Positions 6,967 to 18,800 of a DNA stretch of 64,000 nucleotides are shown in pieces. The translations under genes were made by a program, and so were the position numbers. Below the pieces are notes generated by a model, which had not been told where the DNA came from, made no database searches, and saw only the letters and a program-made list of their open reading frames with translations. Source of the DNA: Pseudomonas asiatica (GTDB taxonomy: Bacteria; Pseudomonadota; Gammaproteobacteria; Pseudomonadales; Pseudomonadaceae); contig NZ_CP157874.1 of the NCBI RefSeq assembly GCF_040214835.1, positions 4,800,501-4,864,500 of the forward strand. The letters run 5' to 3'. Within the stretch, counting starts at the first letter, position 1. Each line of letters starts with the position of its first letter.

Positions 6967-9021
6967 TTGAAGCTGGAATTGCGGAACAGCTTGTCGGTCA
7001 AGTTGCTCAGGGTCGTGCTGCTGTCGGCGCTAGCGGTCGGTGTCGTGCTCAGCTGTGCGCAAATCGTCTACGACACCTACAAGACCCGCCAGGCCGTGAA
7101 CAACGATGCCCAGCGCATCCTCGACATGTTCCGCGACCCCTCGACCCAGGCGGTATACAGCCTCGACCGCGAAATGGGCATGCAGGTGATGGAAGGCCTG
7201 TTCCAGGACGAATCGGTACGCATGGCCTCCATCGGCCACCCCAACGAAACCATGCTGGCGGAAAAGTCCCGCCCGTTGCAGGACATGTCCATGCGCTGGC
7301 TGACCGACCTGATCCTCGGCCAGGAACGTACCTACACCACGCAACTGGTCGGCCGCGGCCCCTACAGCGAATACTACGGCGACCTGAGCATCACCCTGGA
7401 CACCTCGTCCTATGGCGAAGACTTCCTGATCAACGCCGTGATCATCTTCATCTCCGGTGTGCTGCGGGCCCTGGCCATGGGCCTGGTGCTGTACCTGGTC
7501 TACCACTGGCTGCTGACCAAACCGCTGTCGAAGATCATCGAGCACCTCACCCAGATCAACCCCGACCGCCCAAGCCAGCACCAGCTGCCGCTGCTCAAGG
7601 GCCACGAGAAGAACGAGCTGGGCCTGTGGGTGAATACCGCCAACCAGCTGCTGGCCTCGATCGAGCGCAACACCCATCTGCGCCACGAGGCGGAAAACAG
7701 CCTGCAACGCATGGCCCAGTACGACTTCCTCACCGGCCTGCCTAACCGCCAGCAGCTGCAGCAGCAACTGGACAAGATCCTCATCGACGGCGGCCGCCTG
7801 CAACACCGCGTGGCGGTACTGTGCGTAGGCCTGGACGACTTCAAGGGCATCAACGAGCAGTTCAGCTACCAGGTCGGCGACCAGCTGCTGCTGGCCCTGG
7901 CCGACCGCCTGCGCGCCCACAGTGGCCGCCTGGGCGCCCTGGCACGCCTGGGTGGTGACCAGTTCGCCCTGGTGCAGGCCAATATCGAGCAGCCTTACGA
8001 GGCGGCCGAACTGGCGCAGAGTATCCTCGACGACCTGGAAGTGCCGTTCGACCTCGACCACCACCAGCAGATCCGCCTGCGCGCCACCATCGGCATCACC
8101 CTGTTCCCGGAAGACGGCGACAGCACCGAGAAGCTGCTGCAGAAAGCCGAACAGACCATGACCCTGGCCAAGGCCCGCTCGCGCAACCGCTACCAGTTCT
8201 ACATCGCCAGCGTCGACAGCGAGATGCGCCGCCGTCGCGAGCTGGAAAAGGACCTGCGCGAAGCCCTGCCGCGCAACCAGCTGTACCTGGTGTACCAGCC
8301 ACAGATCAGCTACCGCGACCACCGCGTGGTCGGTGTCGAGGCATTGCTGCGCTGGCAGCACCCGGAGCTGGGCATGGTGCCGCCAGACCAGTTCATCCCC
8401 CTGGCCGAACAGAACGGCAGCATCATCAGCATCGGCGAATGGGTACTCGACCAGGCCTGCCGGCAATTGCGCGAATGGCACGACATGGGCTTCAGCGAGC
8501 TGCGCATGGCGGTCAACCTGTCCACCGTGCAGCTGCACCACAACGAACTGCCGCGGGTGGTCAACAACCTGCTGCAGGCCTATCGCCTGCCGCCGCGCAG
8601 CCTGGAGCTGGAAGTCACCGAGACCGGCCTGATGGAAGACATCAGCACCGCCGCCCAGCACCTGCTGAGCCTGCGCCGCTCCGGAGCACTGATTGCCATC
8701 GACGACTTCGGCACCGGCTACTCGTCGCTCAGCTACCTGAAATCGCTGCCGCTGGACAAGATCAAGATCGACAAGAGCTTCGTCCAGGACCTGCTGGACG
8801 ACGATGACGACGCCACCATCGTTCGCGCCATCATCCAGCTCGGCAAGAGCCTGGGGATGCAGGTGATCGCCGAAGGCGTGGAAACCGCCGAACAGGAAAC
8901 CTACATCGTCGCCCAGGGCTGCCACGAGGGCCAGGGCTACCACTACAGCAAGCCGCTGTCGGCCCGTGAGCTGACCAACTTCCTCAAGCAGGCGCAGCGA
9001 AACCAGGTTTCGATGTTCTGA
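6967..9021 (+). CDS. bifA: Membrane c-di-GMP phosphodiesterase BifA (degenerate GGDEF plus EAL)
   Basis: A 684-residue inner-membrane protein that degrades cyclic di-GMP and promotes swimming and biofilm dispersal. Two membrane helices (about residues 8-30 and 155-180) enclose a periplasmic domain. A HAMP-like linker follows, then a GGDEF domain with the altered signature GGDQF at about 329-333, and an EAL domain with EALLRW from about 458 and DDFGTGYSSL. GGDQF is the known BifA form and suggests no cyclase activity. The proposed start is the TTG at 6967, 7 bases after AAGGA, giving KLELRNSLS at the N-terminus. An ATG at 6934 is an alternative. Neighbouring sodB matches the P. aeruginosa order. 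Confidence 0.93.
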   Translation: MKLELRNSLSVKLLRVVLLSALAVGVVLSCAQIVYDTYKTRQAVNNDAQRILDMFRDPSTQAVYSLDREMGMQVMEGLFQDESVRMASIGHPNETMLAEKSRPLQDMSMRWLTDLILGQERTYTTQLVGRGPYSEYYGDLSITLDTSSYGEDFLINAVIIFISGVLRALAMGLVLYLVYHWLLTKPLSKIIEHLTQINPDRPSQHQLPLLKGHEKNELGLWVNTANQLLASIERNTHLRHEAENSLQRMAQYDFLTGLPNRQQLQQQLDKILIDGGRLQHRVAVLCVGLDDFKGINEQFSYQVGDQLLLALADRLRAHSGRLGALARLGGDQFALVQANIEQPYEAAELAQSILDDLEVPFDLDHHQQIRLRATIGITLFPEDGDSTEKLLQKAEQTMTLAKARSRNRYQFYIASVDSEMRRRRELEKDLREALPRNQLYLVYQPQISYRDHRVVGVEALLRWQHPELGMVPPDQFIPLAEQNGSIISIGEWVLDQACRQLREWHDMGFSELRMAVNLSTVQLHHNELPRVVNNLLQAYRLPPRSLELEVTETGLMEDISTAAQHLLSLRRSGALIAIDDFGTGYSSLSYLKSLPLDKIKIDKSFVQDLLDDDDDATIVRAIIQLGKSLGMQVIAEGVETAEQETYIVAQGCHEGQGYHYSKPLSARELTNFLKQAQRNQVSMF

Positions 9022-9083
9022 GTCGCCTGCCCGGTTACAGGCCGTGACCGGCATTTACACGAATTGCATGCCCGCCCCCTTTA

Positions 9084-9104
9084 CAGCAAATGCAAATCTT
9101 TCGC
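9084..9104 (+). promoter_or_regulatory. Candidate Fur-type operator
   Basis: GCAAATGCAAATCTTTCGC at 9086-9104 matches the Fur consensus GATAATGATAATCATTATC at 12 of 19 positions by eye. The 14-mer CAGCAAATGCAAAT (9084-9097) recurs with one change before the gene at 10835. Iron control of the P. aeruginosa orthologue is known. Confidence 0.5.
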
Positions 9105-9179
9105 ATGATGTTGCGGTTTCGCGTGCCACGGCGCACGGTCCACCCCTTGGTCCAACCACACGACGCAGGAAAACCAATA

Positions 9180-10517
<1,338 letters not shown>

Positions 10518-10540
10518 TCCTGCTGTAGCGGTTCTGAAAG

Positions 10541-10565
10541 AGGCGGCCTTCGGGTCGCCTTTTTC
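10541..10565 (+). terminator. Intrinsic terminator after the imelysin gene
   Basis: AGGCGGC and GTCGCCT pair (one G-T) around a CTTCG loop and are followed by TTTTTC. It lies 24 bases after the stop. Together with the next promoter element it splits the iron-linked genes into two transcripts. Confidence 0.82.
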
Positions 10566-10583
10566 TTTGCAAGCTGCACGGTC

Positions 10584-10703
10584 CCCTGTAGGAGCGGCCT
10601 TGTGTCGCGAAGGGCTGCAAAGCAGCCCCAGCTATCTGGACGTTGACGCTATGGTCCTGGGGCCGCTTTGCGGCCCTTCGCGACACAAGGCCGCTCCTAC
10701 AAG
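10584..10703. repeat. REP doublet, CGCGACACAAGG family, outward orientation
   Basis: The two units point away from each other, the reverse of most doublets here, with a 36-base spacer between their short GC hairpins. The 317-base gap 10518-10834 contains this element, the terminator before it and the promoter motif at 10751. Confidence 0.9.
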
Positions 10704-10750
10704 AGCCCGCACCAATGCTGCCGACATGGCCAACTGACACCGATTTCATC

Positions 10751-10767
10751 CAGCAATTGCAAATTGC
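10751..10767 (+). promoter_or_regulatory. Second copy of the shared 14-mer, candidate Fur-type operator
   Basis: CAGCAATTGCAAAT at 10751-10764 differs in one base from the motif at 9084-9097 and lies at nearly the same distance from its gene (71 versus 76 bases). GCAATT and AATTGC at 10753-10767 also form a dyad. The match to the full 19-base Fur consensus is weaker here. Confidence 0.45.
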
Positions 10768-10834
10768 TCTTATTCAAACTCCCTCACCCTGCTAAGCTTG
10801 CACGCCGGTTTTTCGCTCACGCCCAGGATTCTCG

Positions 10835-12262
10835 ATGTCCTTGTCGCTGTCCCGACTCTCCCCCCTGCTGCTGGCCTTTGCCCTCGCCGCCTGTGACGAC
10901 GCCCCGCGTTTCACCCAGGCCGAGCCCGGCGAAGCGTTGTCGGGCGGCAAAGCCACCGTGCAGCGCACTGACCGCAATGCCTATTCCCTGCCCTCGGCCA
11001 ACCTCTCGCCCGAGCGGCGCCTGGACTTCGCCGTAGGCAACAGCTTCTTCCGCAACCCCTGGGTGATCGCCCCGTCCACCACCACCGCCCGTGACGGCCT
11101 GGGCCCGCTGTTCAACACCAATGCCTGCCAGAACTGCCACGTGCGCGACGGCCGCGGCCACCCGCCAGAGCCGGGCGACAGCAACGCCGTATCGATGCTG
11201 GTACGCCTGTCGATCCCCGACCAGCCCTACCTGGCCAAGGTGGTCGAACGCCTCGGCGTGGTGCCGGAGCCGGTCTATGGCACCCAGCTGCAGGACATGG
11301 CCATCCCCGGCGTGACGCCGGAAGGCAAGGTGCGGGTGAGCTACACCAGCGAAACGGTGTCGTTCGAGGACGGCCACCAGGTCGAGCTGCGCAAGCCGGC
11401 CCTGCAGATCACCCAGCTCGGCTATGGCGTGATGCACCCCGACACGCGCTTTTCGGCGCGGGTGGCGCCGCCAATGATCGGCCTGGGCCTGCTCGAAGCC
11501 ATCCCCGAAGCCGACCTGCTGGCCAACGAAGACCCGGATGACCGCAACCGCGACGGCATCCGCGGCCGGGCCAACCGGGTGTGGGACGACGCCCAGGGCA
11601 AGACCGTGGTCGGCCGCTTCGGCTGGAAGGCCGGGCAGCCCAACGTCAACCAGCAGAACGTGCACGCCTTTGCCGGCGACATGGGCCTGACCACCACCCT
11701 GCTGCCCAACGACGACTGTACCCCGGCGCAGGCCGACTGCCTGGCCGCGCCCAACGGCGACGGCGCCAATGGCGAGAAGGAAGTCAGCGACAACATCCTG
11801 CGCCTGGTCACCTTCTACACCCGCAACCTGGCCGTGCCGGCCCGCCGCGATGTGGGCTCGCCGCAGGTGCTGGCGGGCAAGAACCTGTTCTACCAGGCCG
11901 GCTGCCAGGGCTGCCATACACCGCAGTTCACCACCGCCGCCAATGCCGCCGAGCCGGAGCTGGCCAACCAGCTGATCCGTCCCTACAGCGACCTGCTGCT
12001 GCATGACATGGGCCCGGGCCTGGCCGACGAGCGCACCGAATTTGCCGCCAACGGCCAGGACTGGCGCACCCCGCCACTGTGGGGCATCGGCCTGAGCGAA
12101 ACGGTCAGTGGCCACAGCCAGTTCCTGCACGACGGCCGCGCCCGCAACCTGCTCGAAGCCGTGCTCTGGCACGGTGGCGAGGCCGAGGCGGCACGCAATT
12201 TCGTACTCACTTTCAATGCCGAGCAGCGTGCCGCGTTGCTGGCTTTCCTGAACTCACTTTAA
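10835..12262 (+). CDS. Di-haem c-type oxidoreductase lipoprotein (DUF1111 family)
   Basis: A 475-residue periplasmic protein. The N-terminus is a lipoprotein signal ending in ALAAC at residue 20. Two c-type haem sites are visible, CQNCH at residues 98-102 and CQGCH at 357-361. The C-terminal part has SGHSQFLHDGRARNLLEA, typical of MauG-like or 'thiol oxidoreductase' proteins. The substrate is unknown. It sits upstream of a second imelysin gene with a 20-base gap, and the combination is conserved in Pseudomonas (PA4371-PA4373 region). A role in periplasmic iron redox chemistry is an inference from this context. Confidence 0.85.
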   Translation: MSLSLSRLSPLLLAFALAACDDAPRFTQAEPGEALSGGKATVQRTDRNAYSLPSANLSPERRLDFAVGNSFFRNPWVIAPSTTTARDGLGPLFNTNACQNCHVRDGRGHPPEPGDSNAVSMLVRLSIPDQPYLAKVVERLGVVPEPVYGTQLQDMAIPGVTPEGKVRVSYTSETVSFEDGHQVELRKPALQITQLGYGVMHPDTRFSARVAPPMIGLGLLEAIPEADLLANEDPDDRNRDGIRGRANRVWDDAQGKTVVGRFGWKAGQPNVNQQNVHAFAGDMGLTTTLLPNDDCTPAQADCLAAPNGDGANGEKEVSDNILRLVTFYTRNLAVPARRDVGSPQVLAGKNLFYQAGCQGCHTPQFTTAANAAEPELANQLIRPYSDLLLHDMGPGLADERTEFAANGQDWRTPPLWGIGLSETVSGHSQFLHDGRARNLLEAVLWHGGEAEAARNFVLTFNAEQRAALLAFLNSL

Positions 12263-12282
12263 AAAGCGCAAAGGAGCCGGGC

Positions 12283-13347
12283 ATGTTCCGACCCAAACTG
12301 TTGTTCACCAGCCTCGCCGCACTCGCCCTCGGCGCCTGCTCGCCGCAGGACCCGCAAGCCGTGACCTCCGCTGCCATCGCCAAGCAGGTGATCCTGCCCA
12401 CCTACAGCCGCTGGGTCGAAGCCGACCGAACGCTGGCCGCCAGCGCCCTGGCCTACTGCGAAGGCAAGGAAACCCTGGACAAGGCCCGTGCCGACTTCCT
12501 CAACGCGCAAAAGGCCTGGGCCGAACTGCAACCGCTGCTGGTCGGCCCGCTGGCCGAAGGCAACCGCGCCTGGCAGGTACAGTTCTGGCCCGACAAGAAG
12601 AACCTGGTCGGCCGCCAGGTCGAGCAGCTGGTCAACGCCGACCAGCCGGTCGATGCCGCGGCCCTGGGCAAGGCCAGCGTGGTGGTACGTGGCCTGTCGG
12701 CCTACGAGTACATCCTGTTCGACAGCAAGCCGGACATCGCCACAGCCGAGCAGAAAGCCCGCTACTGCCCGTTGCTGGTCGCCATTGGTGAACACCAGAA
12801 GGCCCTGGCCGAAGAGATCCTCAAGGGCTGGAACAGCACCGACGGCATGCTCTCGCAGATGACCAAGTTCCCCAACCAGCGCTACGCCGACTCCCACGAG
12901 GCCATCGCCGACCTGCTGCGCGCCCAGGTCACCGCCCTGGACAGCCTGAAGAAAAAGCTCGGTGCGCCGATGGGCCGCCAGAGCAAGGGTATCCCGCAGC
13001 CACTGCAGGCCGAAGCCTGGCGCAGCCACAGCTCGCTCAAGAGCCTGGAGGCCAGCCTCAAGGCCGCCGAAGCGGTCTGGGTCGGGGTCGACAACCAAGG
13101 CCTGCGCGGCTTGCTGTCCAGCGATCAGAAAGCCCTGGCGGACAAGATCGACGCCGCCTACGCTGCCTCGCTCAAACTGCTGGCCGCCAACCAGAAGACC
13201 TTGGGCGAGCTGCTGGCCGACGACGCCGGCCAGCAAACCCTGAACCAGATCTACGACAGCCTCAACGCCGTCCACCGCCTGCACGAAGGCGAGCTGGCCA
13301 AGGCGTTGAACATCCAGCTGGGCTTCAATGCCAACGACGGTGACTGA
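12283..13347 (+). CDS. Second imelysin-family lipoprotein
   Basis: A 354-residue exported lipoprotein with lipobox LALGAC near residue 18. It belongs to the imelysin fold, but where the upstream paralogue has GYHAIE this protein has GLSAYEYILF, so the catalytic-type GxHxxE is altered. This fits a binding rather than enzymatic role. The start at 12283 follows AAAGGAG with normal spacing. It stops 2 bases before the DUF1513 gene, indicating one operon with the di-haem protein before it. Confidence 0.82.
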   Translation: MFRPKLLFTSLAALALGACSPQDPQAVTSAAIAKQVILPTYSRWVEADRTLAASALAYCEGKETLDKARADFLNAQKAWAELQPLLVGPLAEGNRAWQVQFWPDKKNLVGRQVEQLVNADQPVDAAALGKASVVVRGLSAYEYILFDSKPDIATAEQKARYCPLLVAIGEHQKALAEEILKGWNSTDGMLSQMTKFPNQRYADSHEAIADLLRAQVTALDSLKKKLGAPMGRQSKGIPQPLQAEAWRSHSSLKSLEASLKAAEAVWVGVDNQGLRGLLSSDQKALADKIDAAYAASLKLLAANQKTLGELLADDAGQQTLNQIYDSLNAVHRLHEGELAKALNIQLGFNANDGD

Positions 13348-13349
13348 TC

Positions 13350-14447
13350 ATGCTGCGACGCCAGGCCCTCAAACTCGGTAGCGTATTGCTCAGCGCCCTC
13401 ACCCTGGGCGGCTGGAGCCTGTTCCGCAACAAAGGCAGCGAGCCCCTGCTGCTGTCGGCGCGTGACGACGGCGACGGCAAGCACTATGCGGTCGGGTTCC
13501 GCCTGGACGGCACCCAGGTGTTCAGCACCCAGGTCGCCCAACGCTGCCATGCCATCATCCATCACCCGGACCTGCCGATCGCCCTGTTCGTCGCCCGCCG
13601 CCCCGGCACCGAAAGCTACCTGGTCGACCTGCGCGACGGGCGCCTGCTGCAGACCGTCACCTCGCAGCCGAACCGGCATTTCTACGGCCACGCGGTCATC
13701 CACAAAAGTGGCGAATGGCTGTATGCCACCGAGAACGACACCACCGACCCGGGGCGTGGCGTACTCGGTGTGTACCGCTTCGAAGGCGAGCGCCTGGTGC
13801 ACAGCGGGGAGATTCCGACCCACGGTATCGGCCCGCACGAAGTGGCCTGGCTGCCGGACGGCGAAACGCTGATCGTGGCCAACGGCGGTATCCGCACCGA
13901 AGCCGAAAGCCGGGTGGAGATGAACCTCGACGCCATGGAACCGAGCCTGGTGCTGATGCAGCGCGACGGTACCCTGCTGAGCAAGGAAACCCTGGCCCAG
14001 CAGATGAACAGCGTGCGCCACCTGGCGGTAGGCAGCGATGGCACTATCGCCGCCTGCCAACAGTTCATGGGCGATGCCGATGAAACCGCAGAGCTGCTGG
14101 CGATCAAGCGCCCGGGCGAGCCGTTCAAGGCCTTCCCGGTGCCGGAGCGGCAGTTGCAGGCCATGGCCCAGTACACCGCCAGCGTGGCTATCCACAGCGA
14201 GCTGCGGCTGGTCGCACTGACCGCGCCACGGGCCAACCGCCTGTTCGTCTGGGACCTGGACAGCGGCGCGGTGCGGCTGGATGCGCCAATGCCCGATTGC
14301 GCGGGGGTGGGCGCGGTACAGGACGGCTTTGTCGTCACCTCCGGGCAGGGCCGTTGCCGGTTCTATGATTGCCGCAAGGCCGAGCTGGTCGGGCAACCGA
14401 TGAACCTGCCGTCCGGTTTCTGGGACAACCACCTGCATCTCGTCTGA
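13350..14447 (+). CDS. DUF1513 beta-propeller protein, exported
   Basis: A 365-residue protein of the DUF1513 family. The N-terminus MLRRQALKLGSVLLSALTLG resembles a twin-arginine signal (RRQALK). Repeated strands and motifs such as HGIGPHEVAWLPDG and YGHAVIHKSGEWLYATEND suggest a WD/YVTN-like propeller. Its biochemical role is unknown. It is the last gene of the di-haem/imelysin operon, two bases behind the imelysin stop, so it likely acts in the periplasm with those proteins. Confidence 0.8.
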   Translation: MLRRQALKLGSVLLSALTLGGWSLFRNKGSEPLLLSARDDGDGKHYAVGFRLDGTQVFSTQVAQRCHAIIHHPDLPIALFVARRPGTESYLVDLRDGRLLQTVTSQPNRHFYGHAVIHKSGEWLYATENDTTDPGRGVLGVYRFEGERLVHSGEIPTHGIGPHEVAWLPDGETLIVANGGIRTEAESRVEMNLDAMEPSLVLMQRDGTLLSKETLAQQMNSVRHLAVGSDGTIAACQQFMGDADETAELLAIKRPGEPFKAFPVPERQLQAMAQYTASVAIHSELRLVALTAPRANRLFVWDLDSGAVRLDAPMPDCAGVGAVQDGFVVTSGQGRCRFYDCRKAELVGQPMNLPSGFWDNHLHLV

Positions 14448-14462
14448 TTTTCGGGTTGGCTG

Positions 14463-14567
14463 TACTGGCCCCTTCGCGGCTAAAGCCGCTCCCACAGGAA
14501 TAGCGCAACCCGCTGACTGCGCGGTCCCTGTGGGAGCGGCTTCAGCCGCGAAGGGGCCGGCACAGGC
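14463..14567. repeat. REP doublet, CGCGGCTAAAGCCG variant
   Basis: Inverted pair of the second REP family, but with stem GGCT/AGCC in both units instead of GGGT/ACCC, a compensated change. The following 110 bases carry the leader of the efflux operon. Confidence 0.9.
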
Positions 14568-14680
14568 ATTCCACTCCCCTTCCCCCCAAAAACAGTCAAT
14601 ACTTCCCCCATCCACACGTGGGCAGGATCGCCCGTTGTCGTGTCTAAGCGAATAACAACCGCATCCAAGGAACCGGACCT

Positions 14681-15829
14681 ATGCTGCGCCGCCGCATGCT
14701 CATCATGTTGGCCGTGGTTCTGCTGATCGTGCTGGCCCTGGGGGGCTACAAAGCCTTTTCGATCTACCAGCAGATCCAGATGTTCACTGCCCCCAAGCCG
14801 CCCATCACCGTGGCGGCCGCCTTGGCCGAACAGCGCCCGTGGCAAGAGCGCCTGCCCGCCGTCGGCAGCCTCAAGGCGCTACAGGGCGTGGAGCTGAGCC
14901 TGGAGGTGGAAGGTATCGTCAAGGCCCTGCATTTCGACTCGGGCCAGCAGGTCAAGGCCGGGCAACTGTTGCTGCAACTCAACGACGATCAGGAAACCGC
15001 CCTGCTCGGCACCGCCCAGGCCGACCTGGGCCTGGCCAAGGTAGATTTCGGTCGTGGCAGCCAGCTGGTCGGCGACTCGGCCATCTCCCGCGGCGAGTTC
15101 GACCGCCTCACCGCCCAGTACCGGCGCAACCAGGCGGTGGTCGACCAGCTCAAGGCATCGAAGACCAAGAAGAGCATCAGCGCCCCGTTCAGCGGCACCA
15201 TCGGCATTCGCCAGGTGGACGTCGGCGACTACCTGGCCGCCGGCACGGTGATCGCCACCCTGCAGGACACATCCAGCCTCTACGTCGACTTCAACGTACC
15301 GGAACAGGCCCTGCCGCACCTCAGCCTGGGCCAGCAGGTGCTGGTGCAGGTGGCCGCCTACCCGGGCCAGACCTTCCCCGCCCGCCTCAGCGCCATCAAC
15401 CCCAAGGTCGAGGAAACCACGCGCAACCTGCTGGTGCGCGCGACCATGGCCAACCCGGATGGCAAGCTGCTGCCGGGCATGTTCGCCAGCCTGCTGATCC
15501 TGCTACCCAACCCGCAGCCACAAGTGGTAGTACCGGAAAGCGCCATCACCTACACCCTGTATGGCAACTCGGTGTACGTCGCCACGCCGAAAAAGGACAA
15601 GGACGGCAAGCCGGAAAACGACGACAAGGGCCAGCCGCAGCTCACCGCCGAGCAGCGCACGGTGCAGACCGGCGAGCGCCGTGACGGCGTGGTGGTGGTC
15701 AGCAAGGGCCTGCAGGCCGGGGAACAGGTGGTCACCGCCGGCCAACTGAAGCTCACCCCCGGCGCCGCGATCCGCATCGGCCAGGACAAAGCCCTCAAGC
15801 CCGCCCAAGGCGCGCCGGGCAAGGACTGA
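14681..15829 (+). CDS. mexV: RND efflux membrane-fusion protein, MexV-like
   Basis: A 382-residue periplasmic adaptor that links the RND pump to an outer-membrane channel. One N-terminal membrane helix (LIMLAVVLLIVLALGGY), then the biotinyl-lipoyl and coiled-coil hairpin region (ALHFDSGQQVKAGQLLLQL ... KSISAPFSGTIGIRQVDVGDYL) and beta-barrel domain. Position directly upstream of an RND pump and downstream of the DUF1513 gene matches P. aeruginosa PA4374. No outer-membrane channel gene is present, as for mexVW, which borrows OprM. AAGGAACC precedes the ATG. Confidence 0.88.
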   Translation: MLRRRMLIMLAVVLLIVLALGGYKAFSIYQQIQMFTAPKPPITVAAALAEQRPWQERLPAVGSLKALQGVELSLEVEGIVKALHFDSGQQVKAGQLLLQLNDDQETALLGTAQADLGLAKVDFGRGSQLVGDSAISRGEFDRLTAQYRRNQAVVDQLKASKTKKSISAPFSGTIGIRQVDVGDYLAAGTVIATLQDTSSLYVDFNVPEQALPHLSLGQQVLVQVAAYPGQTFPARLSAINPKVEETTRNLLVRATMANPDGKLLPGMFASLLILLPNPQPQVVVPESAITYTLYGNSVYVATPKKDKDGKPENDDKGQPQLTAEQRTVQTGERRDGVVVVSKGLQAGEQVVTAGQLKLTPGAAIRIGQDKALKPAQGAPGKD

Positions 15830-15841
15830 CAGGAGGCTGGC

Positions 15842-18800
15842 ATGGCGTTCACCGACCCGTTCATCCGCCGCCCGGTGCTGGCCAGCGTGGTCAGCCTGCT
15901 GATCCTGCTGCTGGGCTTCCAGGCCTGGAACAAACTGCAGATCCGCCAGTACCCACAAATGGAAAACGCCCTGATCACGGTGACCACCGCCTACCCCGGC
16001 GCCAACGCCGAGACCATCCAGGGCTATATCACCCAGCCGCTGCAGCAAAGCCTGGCCAGCGCCGAAGGCATCGACTACATGACCTCGGTGAGCCGGCAGA
16101 ACTTCTCGATCATTTCCATCTACGCCCGCATCGGCGCCGACAGCGACCGGTTGTTCACCGAACTGCTGGCCAAGGCCAACGAAGTGCGCAACAAGCTGCC
16201 CCAGGACTCGGAAGACCCGGTACTGAGCAAGGAAGCCGCCGATGCCTCGGCGCTGATGTACATCAGTTTCTACAGCAAGGAGATGAGCAACCCGCAAATC
16301 ACCGACTATCTGTCACGGGTGATCCAGCCCAAGCTGGCGACCCTGCCGGGCATGGCCGAAGCGGAAATCCTCGGCAACCAGGTGTTCGCCATGCGCATCT
16401 GGATCGACCCGGTGAAACTGGCAGGCTATGGCCTGTCGGCCACCGACGTGACCAATGCCGTGCGTCGCTACAACTTCCTTTCCGCGGCCGGCGAGGTGAA
16501 GGGCGAATACGTGGTCACCAGCATCAACGCCAGCACCGAGCTGAAGTCGGCCGAGGCGTTCGCCGCCCTGCCGGTCAAGACCAGTGGCGATAGCCGCGTG
16601 CTGCTGGGCGATGTGGCACGGGTCGAGATGGGGGCGGAAAACTACGACACGGTCAGCTCGTTCGACGGCACCCCATCGGTGTACATCGGCATCAAGGCCA
16701 CACCGGCCGCCAACCCGCTGGACGTCATCAAGGAAGTGCGGCGCATCATGCCCGAGCTGGAAAGCCAGCTACCCTCGGCGCTGAAGGTATCGATCGCCTA
16801 CGATGCCACGCTGTTCATCCAGGCCTCCATCGATGAAGTGATCAAGACCCTCGGCGAAGCGGTACTGATCGTCATCGTGGTGGTGTTCCTGTTCCTCGGT
16901 GCCCTGCGTTCGGTGCTGATCCCGGTGGTAACCATTCCGCTGTCGATGATCGGTGTGCTGTTCTTCATGCAGATGATGGGCTATTCGCTCAACCTGCTGA
17001 CCCTGCTGGCCATGGTGCTGGCCATCGGCCTGGTGGTGGACGATGCAATTGTCGTAGTGGAGAACATCCACCGGCACATGGAAGAAGGCAAGTCGCCGTT
17101 CGACGCCGCCCTCGAGGGCGCCCGCGAAATCGCCATGCCGGTGGTGTCGATGACCATCACCCTGGCGGCGGTGTATGCACCGATCGGCTTCCTTACCGGG
17201 CTCACCGGCGCGCTGTTCAAGGAGTTTGCCCTGACCCTGGCCGGTGCGGTGATCATCTCCGGCATCGTTGCCCTCACCCTGTCACCGATGATGTGCGCCC
17301 TGCTGCTGCGCCAGGAACAGAACCCCAGCGGCCTGGCCCACCGCCTGGACGTGCTGTTCGAACGCCTGAAGGTGCGCTACCAGCGCCTGCTGCACACCAC
17401 CCTCGACAGCCGGCCTGTCGTGCTGGTGTTTGCCGTGATCATCCTGTGCCTGATTCCGGTACTGCTGAAGTTCACCCAGAACGAACTGGCGCCCAACGAG
17501 GACCAGGGGGTGATCTTCATGATGAGCAGTTCGCCGCAGCCGGCCAACCTTGATTACCTCAACGCCTATACCGACGAATTCACCCCGCTGTTCAAGGCTT
17601 TCCCCGAGTACTACTCATCGTTCCAGATCAACGGTTTCAATGGCGTGCAGACCGGCATCGGCGGCTTCCTGCTCAAGCCCTGGAACGAGCGCGAGCGCAC
17701 ACAGATGGAGCTGCTGCCGCTGGTGCAGAGCAAGCTCGAGGAAATCAGTGGCCTGCAGATTTTCGGCTTCAACCTGCCGTCACTGCCCGGCACCGGCGAG
17801 GGCCTGCCATTCCAGTTCGTCATCAACAGCGCTGGCGACTACCCGGCACTGCTGGATGTGGCCCAGCGCATCAAGGCCCGCGCCCAGGAATCCGGAAAAT
17901 TCGCCTTCCTCGACATCGACCTGGCCTTCGACAAGCCCGAGGTGGTGGTGGATATCGACCGGGCCAAGGCGGCGCAGATGGGGGTGTCGATGGACACCTT
18001 GGGCAGCACCCTGGCGACCTTGCTGGGCGAGGCGGAAATCAACCGCTTCACCCTCGAAGGCCGCAGCTACAAGGTGATTGCCCAGGTCGAGCGGCCGTAC
18101 CGCGACAACCCCGGCTGGCTGAACAACTACTACGTGAAGAACGACCAGGGCCAGCTGCTGCCACTATCCACCCTGATCACCCTCACCGACCGCGCCCGCC
18201 CGCGCCAGCTCAACCAGTTCCAGCAGCTGAACTCGGCGATCATCCAGGGCGTGCCCATGGTCAGCCTGGGCGAAGCGCTGCAGACCGTGCAGGGCATCGC
18301 CCGCGAAGAGGCTCCGGAAGGCTTCGCCTTCGACTATGCCGGCGTGGCGCGGCAGTACGTGCAGGAAGGCAGCGCGCTGTGGGTGACCTTCGGCCTGGCG
18401 TTGGCAATCATCTTCCTGGTGCTGGCGGCGCAATTCGAAAGCTTCCGCGACCCGCTGGTGATTCTGGTGACGGTGCCGTTGTCGATCTGTGGCGCGCTGC
18501 TGCCGCTGTTCCTGGGCGTATCGAGCATGAACATCTACACCCAGGTCGGGCTGGTGACGCTGATCGGGCTGATCAGCAAGCACGGCATCCTCATTGTCGA
18601 GTTTGCCAACCAGTTGCGTGAGGAGCGCGGCCTGAGCGTGCGCGAGGCGATCGAGGAGGCCGCGGCGATTCGCCTGCGGCCGGTGCTGATGACCACGGCG
18701 GCGATGGTGTTCGGCATGGTGCCGCTGATCCTGGCGACCGGGGCGGGGGCGGTCAGCCGCTTCGACATCGGTACGGTGATTGCCACCGGGATGTCGATCG

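Noticed and set aside
9030..9053. Weak hairpin after bifA considered as terminator
   Set aside because: The stem CCGGT-AC has a mismatch and no T tract follows.
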